A stretch of 64,000 nt of DNA from CAVPLM01 sp963713545 (GTDB lineage: Bacteria; Actinomycetota; Thermoleophilia; RBG-16-64-13): assembly GCA_963713545.1 (NCBI GenBank), contig CAVQME010000002.1, positions 62,001 through 126,000 on the forward strand. The letters are read 5' to 3'. Each line of letters starts with the position of its first letter. The first letter of the stretch is position 1. Under the pieces are notes generated by a model. That model was not told the DNA's origin. It was given only the letters and a program-made list of their open reading frames with translations, and did not search any database. Below are positions 60,940 to 64,000 of this stretch, one piece after another. The translations under genes and the position numbers were made by a program.

Positions 60940-61700
60940 GCGAGAGAGGCAAAGTCGGTACGCGGGGGCCCGCTGAGATGCGCAGCCTGGAGATCACCCC
61001 GGACTTCGTGCGCACGGCCGACGGGTCGGTGTTTCTGGAGCTGGGCGGCACGCGCGTCCTCTGCTCGGCCCAGCTGGTCAACGGTGTCCCCGGTTGGCGG
61101 CGGGGCAGCGGCGCGGGATGGGTTACTGCTGAGTACTCGCTGCTCCCCAGCTCCACCCGAGAGCGCACCCCGCGGGAAGCCGTCAGGGGCAAGCAAGGAG
61201 GGCGTACAGTCGAGATCCAGCGCTTCATCGGCCGAAGCCTGCGGACGGTCGTCGACCTGGAGGCTCTTGGCGAGCGAACGGTGTATATCGACTGTGACGT
61301 GGTCGAGGCCGACGGCGGAACCCGCTGCGCGGCCGTAAGCGGGGGTTATGTCGCCCTTCATCTGGCCTTGAAGCGGGCTGTCGACAACAGGCTTCTCCGA
61401 ACTCTGCCCCTGAATGACTCTGTCGCGGCTGTGAGCGTGGGAGTCGTGGGGGGGATGCCGGTGGTGGACCTGGAGTACGAAGAGGACTGCGTCGCCGAGG
61501 TGGACATGAACGTGGTCATGACCGGGAACGGGCGCCTTCTGGAGGTCCAGGCGACCGCGGAGACCGAGCCGTTCGACCGCCACGTGCTCGACGAGCTGCT
61601 CGACCTGGCCCAGTCCGGCATCGCCCAGATCAAAGAGGCTCAGATGGAAGTGGTGGCTCGGGCGTACACGAACGGGACCGGAGGTACCTCCCGGCCGTGA
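60936..61700 (+). CDS. rph: Ribonuclease PH
   Basis: A 254-residue phosphorolytic 3'-5' exoribonuclease that trims tRNA 3' ends. It shows the N-terminal GPAEMRSLEITPDFVRTADGS, EYSLLPSSTRERTPREA, IQRFIGRSLRTVVDL, the phosphate-site IDCDVVEADGGTRCAAV and the catalytic-region VVDLEYEEDCVAEVDMN. ATG 60936 overlaps murI by 4 nt. tRNA trimming is relevant because the tRNA-Ala here has no encoded CCA. Confidence 0.96.
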   Translation: MSERGKVGTRGPAEMRSLEITPDFVRTADGSVFLELGGTRVLCSAQLVNGVPGWRRGSGAGWVTAEYSLLPSSTRERTPREAVRGKQGGRTVEIQRFIGRSLRTVVDLEALGERTVYIDCDVVEADGGTRCAAVSGGYVALHLALKRAVDNRLLRTLPLNDSVAAVSVGVVGGMPVVDLEYEEDCVAEVDMNVVMTGNGRLLEVQATAETEPFDRHVLDELLDLAQSGIAQIKEAQMEVVARAYTNGTGGTSRP

Positions 61701-62338
61701 GTGGGCCCACCGTGGTGGTCCTGGCTACGCGCAACTCGGGCAAAGCCCGGGAGTTCGACCGTCTCCTGGAGGGCGCTTTCGACTTGCGCACCCTGCGCGC
61801 GGACATCGCCCTTCCCGAGGAGACCGGAGAGACCTTCGCCGAGAACGCCCGTTTGAAAGCCGAGACGGTGTTCGCTGCCCTCGGTGGATCGACGGCGGTG
61901 CTGGCCGACGACTCCGGGCTGCAGGTGACCGCCCTGAGAGGCGCCCCGGGGGTCCAGTCGGCCCGCTACGCTGGTGAGGATGCCCGCGACGAGGAGAACG
62001 TGCAAAAGCTTCTGGCCGAGCTGAGAGGAAGGGGCGACCGGGCCGCGCGATTCGTTTGTGTCCTCAGTCTGATCCTGCCTCCTCGGCCGGCAGAGCTGCG
62101 CGCGCAGGCGGCCCCGGCGGTCTTCATGGCGGAGGGTCTGGTCGAGGGAACGATCACGGGCGCCCCTCGGGGCAGCGACGGGTTCGGCTACGATCCGGTT
62201 TTCCAGCCTCTGGGGTGGTCGGAGACTCTTTCGGAAGCCGATCCCGCTCGCAAAGATGCGGTCTCGCATCGGGGGGCGGCCGCAAGGGCTCTGCTCGCGC
62301 GTCTGAGGGAATTTGAGGTCTCGGTCCATGGAACTTGA
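61697..62338 (+). CDS. rdgB: XTP/dITP pyrophosphatase (RdgB/HAM1)
   Basis: A 213-residue house-cleaning enzyme that hydrolyses non-canonical purine triphosphates. Signatures are VVLATRNSGKAREF, ETGETFAENARLKAE, VLADDSGLQVTALRGAPGVQSARYAG and the C-terminal GSDGFGYDPVFQP with VSHRGAAARAL. GTG 61697 overlaps rph by 4 nt. It follows rph as in many actinobacteria. Confidence 0.95.
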   Translation: MSGPTVVVLATRNSGKAREFDRLLEGAFDLRTLRADIALPEETGETFAENARLKAETVFAALGGSTAVLADDSGLQVTALRGAPGVQSARYAGEDARDEENVQKLLAELRGRGDRAARFVCVLSLILPPRPAELRAQAAPAVFMAEGLVEGTITGAPRGSDGFGYDPVFQPLGWSETLSEADPARKDAVSHRGAAARALLARLREFEVSVHGT

Positions 62339-62699
62339 CGCATTCGCGGAGCTGGTCTCTGAGGCGCTGCAGTCGCTCCCAGAGGAGTTTCTCGACCGGC
62401 TTGAGAACGTCCAGGTAGACATCGAAGAGTGGCCTACACGTGAAGACCTGGTGGCCGCGGGACTGTCGCCCAAGGCGAGATACTCATTGCTTGGCCTGTA
62501 TCACGGAGTGCCCCTGACCGACAGGGGAGCCTTCTACATGGCGTTTCCGGACCGCATCTCGATCTACCAGAAACCCATCGAGGCCATGGTGCACGGCGAC
62601 GAGGGCCGGATCAAGGAGCAGGTGCGGGAGACCGTCATCCATGAGGTCGCGCACTACTACGGGATCGATGACGACCGTCTAGACGAGCTGGGCTGGTGA
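62328..62699 (+). CDS. Metallopeptidase-family protein (minimal zincin)
   Basis: A 123-residue protein of the short MMP/zincin_1 family found widely in actinobacteria. The zinc motif HExxH is H105-E106-H109 in ETVIHEVAHYYGIDDDRLDELGW, which ends the protein. Other conserved parts are LLGLYHGVPLT and FPDRISIYQKPIE. ATG 62328 lies inside the end of rdgB, so the two are coupled. Activity has not been shown for most members. Confidence 0.85.
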   Translation: MELDAFAELVSEALQSLPEEFLDRLENVQVDIEEWPTREDLVAAGLSPKARYSLLGLYHGVPLTDRGAFYMAFPDRISIYQKPIEAMVHGDEGRIKEQVRETVIHEVAHYYGIDDDRLDELGW

Positions 62700-62709
62700 T
62701 CGCCCCAGG

Positions 62710-63087
62710 CTAGTGCGATAGTCTGCGCGCAAACTCGAGAAGAAGCCGACGGTCCACGGGTCGCATGCGCCGGGCCAACTGGGTGAGTTCCCGCGTCTCG
62801 GCGTCTTCCTCCGCGACTTCCTCCAAGCTGAGCTGCTCCGGCTGGAGGAAGGGATCCTCTTCGTCGAGGGCGGCATGATAGAGCAATTCCCGGGCCGGCA
62901 CGCCGAGAGCATCGGCGATTGCCTCGATGACATCGGTGGTAGGGTTCTTGCGGCCCTTCTCGATATCGCCCAGGTAGCTCTTCGAGACCCCGGACTCGTC
63001 GGCGAGGGCCTGCAGCGTGAAATCTCTGTCCGCGCGTAAGCGACGGACCGTGACGCCTATGTAGTCGGCCAGACGCCTCTGTTTCAC
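62710..63087 (-). CDS. XRE-family transcriptional regulator
   Basis: A 125-residue DNA-binding protein. A helix-turn-helix of Cro/CI type spans residues 10-65 (LRADRDFTLQALADESGVSKSYLGDIEKG, typical in spacing). An acidic linker follows (EEDPFLQPEQLSLEEVAEEDAET), then a short C-terminal helix that may dimerise. It is divergent from larC across a 108-bp region holding an imperfect GGTGG...CCACC hairpin, which could be its operator. Targets unknown. Confidence 0.85.
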   Translation of the reverse strand: MKQRRLADYIGVTVRRLRADRDFTLQALADESGVSKSYLGDIEKGRKNPTTDVIEAIADALGVPARELLYHAALDEEDPFLQPEQLSLEEVAEEDAETRELTQLARRMRPVDRRLLLEFARRLSH

Positions 63088-63195
63088 TGTCTCACATCGG
63101 GGTCCGAGGGTTGCCGGGGCTTACGCTCTGCAGTGTATGGGGTGGCATGCGAGAATGCAACCACCGCAAGTAACACTAGGCCAAAGGAGAGCGGG

Positions 63196-64000
63196 ATGAC
63201 GGCTGGCTCCCGTGATGATGTGCCAACGGAGAGGCAGACGGCGGTCGGAACGCCGACGGTGCTGTATCTCGATCCCTGGGCAGGTGTGTCCGGGGACATG
63301 CTGCTTGGGGCACTGCTGAACTGTGACGAGACCGGCCACCTCGAGATGGAGCTTCGCCAGGCTCTAACCGCTCTCGGCTTGGACGCGTCCGCGGTGGAGG
63401 TGGTGGACGACGTGGAGTGGGGCATCACATGCACCCGGATCCGGGTTCGGCCGGCGGCCGACGTCCCTCTCAGACATCTGGAGGACATGGAGCGCATCAT
63501 CGAGGGAGCATCGCTATCGGACTGGGTGCGCACTCGAAGCCTGGCGGCCCTCCGGCGTCTGGCGGCGGTGGAGGCTGAGGTCCATGGATGTTCGGCGGAA
63601 GAGATCCATTTCCACGAAGTGGGAGCTGTGGACACCCTGGTGGATGTGGTCGGGGCCTTTACTCTCGTGGAGGCGCTCCACATCGACAGTGTCGCGGTGG
63701 GCCCGATACCAGTGGGAGGCGGCACTGTCGAGATCGCACACGGGAGGATGGGCGTGCCGGCGCCGGCCACAGCCATTCTCCTGAAGGGCTACCCCATAGT
63801 GGGAGGCCCGGAGATGCGCGAGTTGACCACGCCCACGGGCGCCCTACTGGTGGGGCAGCTCGAAGCCACGCCCGGCGAGCTGCCCGCGCTGGATATCGCC
63901 AGGGTGGGGCATGGCGCCGGCAGTATGAAGCTGGAAGGCGGTCCCAATATCTTGCGGGTCCTGGTGGGACGCTCGTTGGAAAATCGCCCTGCGCCACGAT
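63196..64000 (+). CDS. larC: Nickel-pincer cofactor biosynthesis protein LarC (3' end outside window)
   Basis: 268 codons are visible with no stop. After a 20-residue polar leader comes the LarC start VLYLDPWAGVSGDMLLGALL. EIHFHEVGAVDTLVDVVGAF, GPIPVGGGTVEIAHGRMGVPAPAT and ELTTPTGALL follow. LarC is a CTP-dependent nickel insertase that completes the nickel-pincer nucleotide cofactor of lactate racemase and related enzymes. ATG 63196 follows GGAGAGCGGG. larB, larE or a racemase would be expected just beyond the window. Confidence 0.9.
   Translation, partial: MTAGSRDDVPTERQTAVGTPTVLYLDPWAGVSGDMLLGALLNCDETGHLEMELRQALTALGLDASAVEVVDDVEWGITCTRIRVRPAADVPLRHLEDMERIIEGASLSDWVRTRSLAALRRLAAVEAEVHGCSAEEIHFHEVGAVDTLVDVVGAFTLVEALHIDSVAVGPIPVGGGTVEIAHGRMGVPAPATAILLKGYPIVGGPEMRELTTPTGALLVGQLEATPGELPALDIARVGHGAGSMKLEGGPNILRVLVGRSLENRPAPR

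Noticed and set aside
63088..63195. Operator between the XRE gene and larC
   Set aside because: The GGTGG/CCACC arms pair only imperfectly with unequal spacing; too weak to list as a site.

Overview
This 64 kb window is a GC-rich (roughly two thirds G+C), densely packed bacterial chromosome segment made almost entirely of core genes. I see no prophage, insertion sequence or CRISPR array. WhiA, the uvrC-rapZ-whiA-gap-pgk-tpiA-secG order, the tsaE-tsaB-rimI/tsaD order and a CIRCE-controlled groES-groEL pair point to Actinomycetota, probably a deep-branching lineage outside the well-studied mycobacteria and streptomycetes. That assignment is inferred from gene content and order, not from a phylogeny.

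Layout. Positions 1-5815 hold the end of homoserine dehydrogenase and threonine synthase, then a tight run of metallophosphoesterase, cyclic 2,3-diphosphoglycerate synthetase, 2-phosphoglycerate kinase and a GlpX-family protein that has lost key active-site residues. Rho, a P1 peptidase and panC follow (5.9-9.0 kb). A minus-strand block (9.2-13.8 kb) carries an SDR, a methyltransferase, a hexulose-phosphate-synthase/RraA fusion, YjbQ and a DUF2520 protein. Next come family-4 UDG, the t6A genes with a RimI-TsaD fusion, groESL, a roadblock protein, tldD/tldE, pyrE, HU and pyrF (13.9-25.6 kb). A 159-bp palindromic element separates pyrF and its small downstream gene from a convergent membrane-protein gene. 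The middle part holds dacA, a pfkB kinase, guaA, rsfS, tRNA-Ala(GGC), PrsW, uvrA, hflX, an M42 peptidase and an acyl-CoA dehydrogenase. The last third holds uvrC-ogt-rapZ-whiA, lower glycolysis (gap-pgk-tpiA-gpmI-secG), a complete peptide ABC transporter, RNase P RNA, a second cyclic-diphosphoglycerate-synthetase-like protein, Fe-type SOD, an MFS transporter, murI-rph-rdgB and the start of larC.

The most unusual theme is cyclic 2,3-diphosphoglycerate (cDPG). Its two dedicated enzymes were characterised in hyperthermophilic methanogens. Here they lie in one translationally coupled cluster in a bacterium, flanked by a candidate phosphodiesterase and a candidate GlpX pseudoenzyme. The phosphoglycerate mutase in this window is the cofactor-independent GpmI, so the 2,3-bisphosphoglycerate made by 2-phosphoglycerate kinase is not explained by a mutase cofactor need.

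Other signals are: probable leaderless promoters in front of three DNA-repair genes plus murI and dacA; an HflX protein fused in frame to a small HTH-like protein that has its own internal ribosome-binding site; non-canonical start codons (CTG for guaA, ATA for a membrane protein); and a terminal clamp-binding-like motif on UDG.
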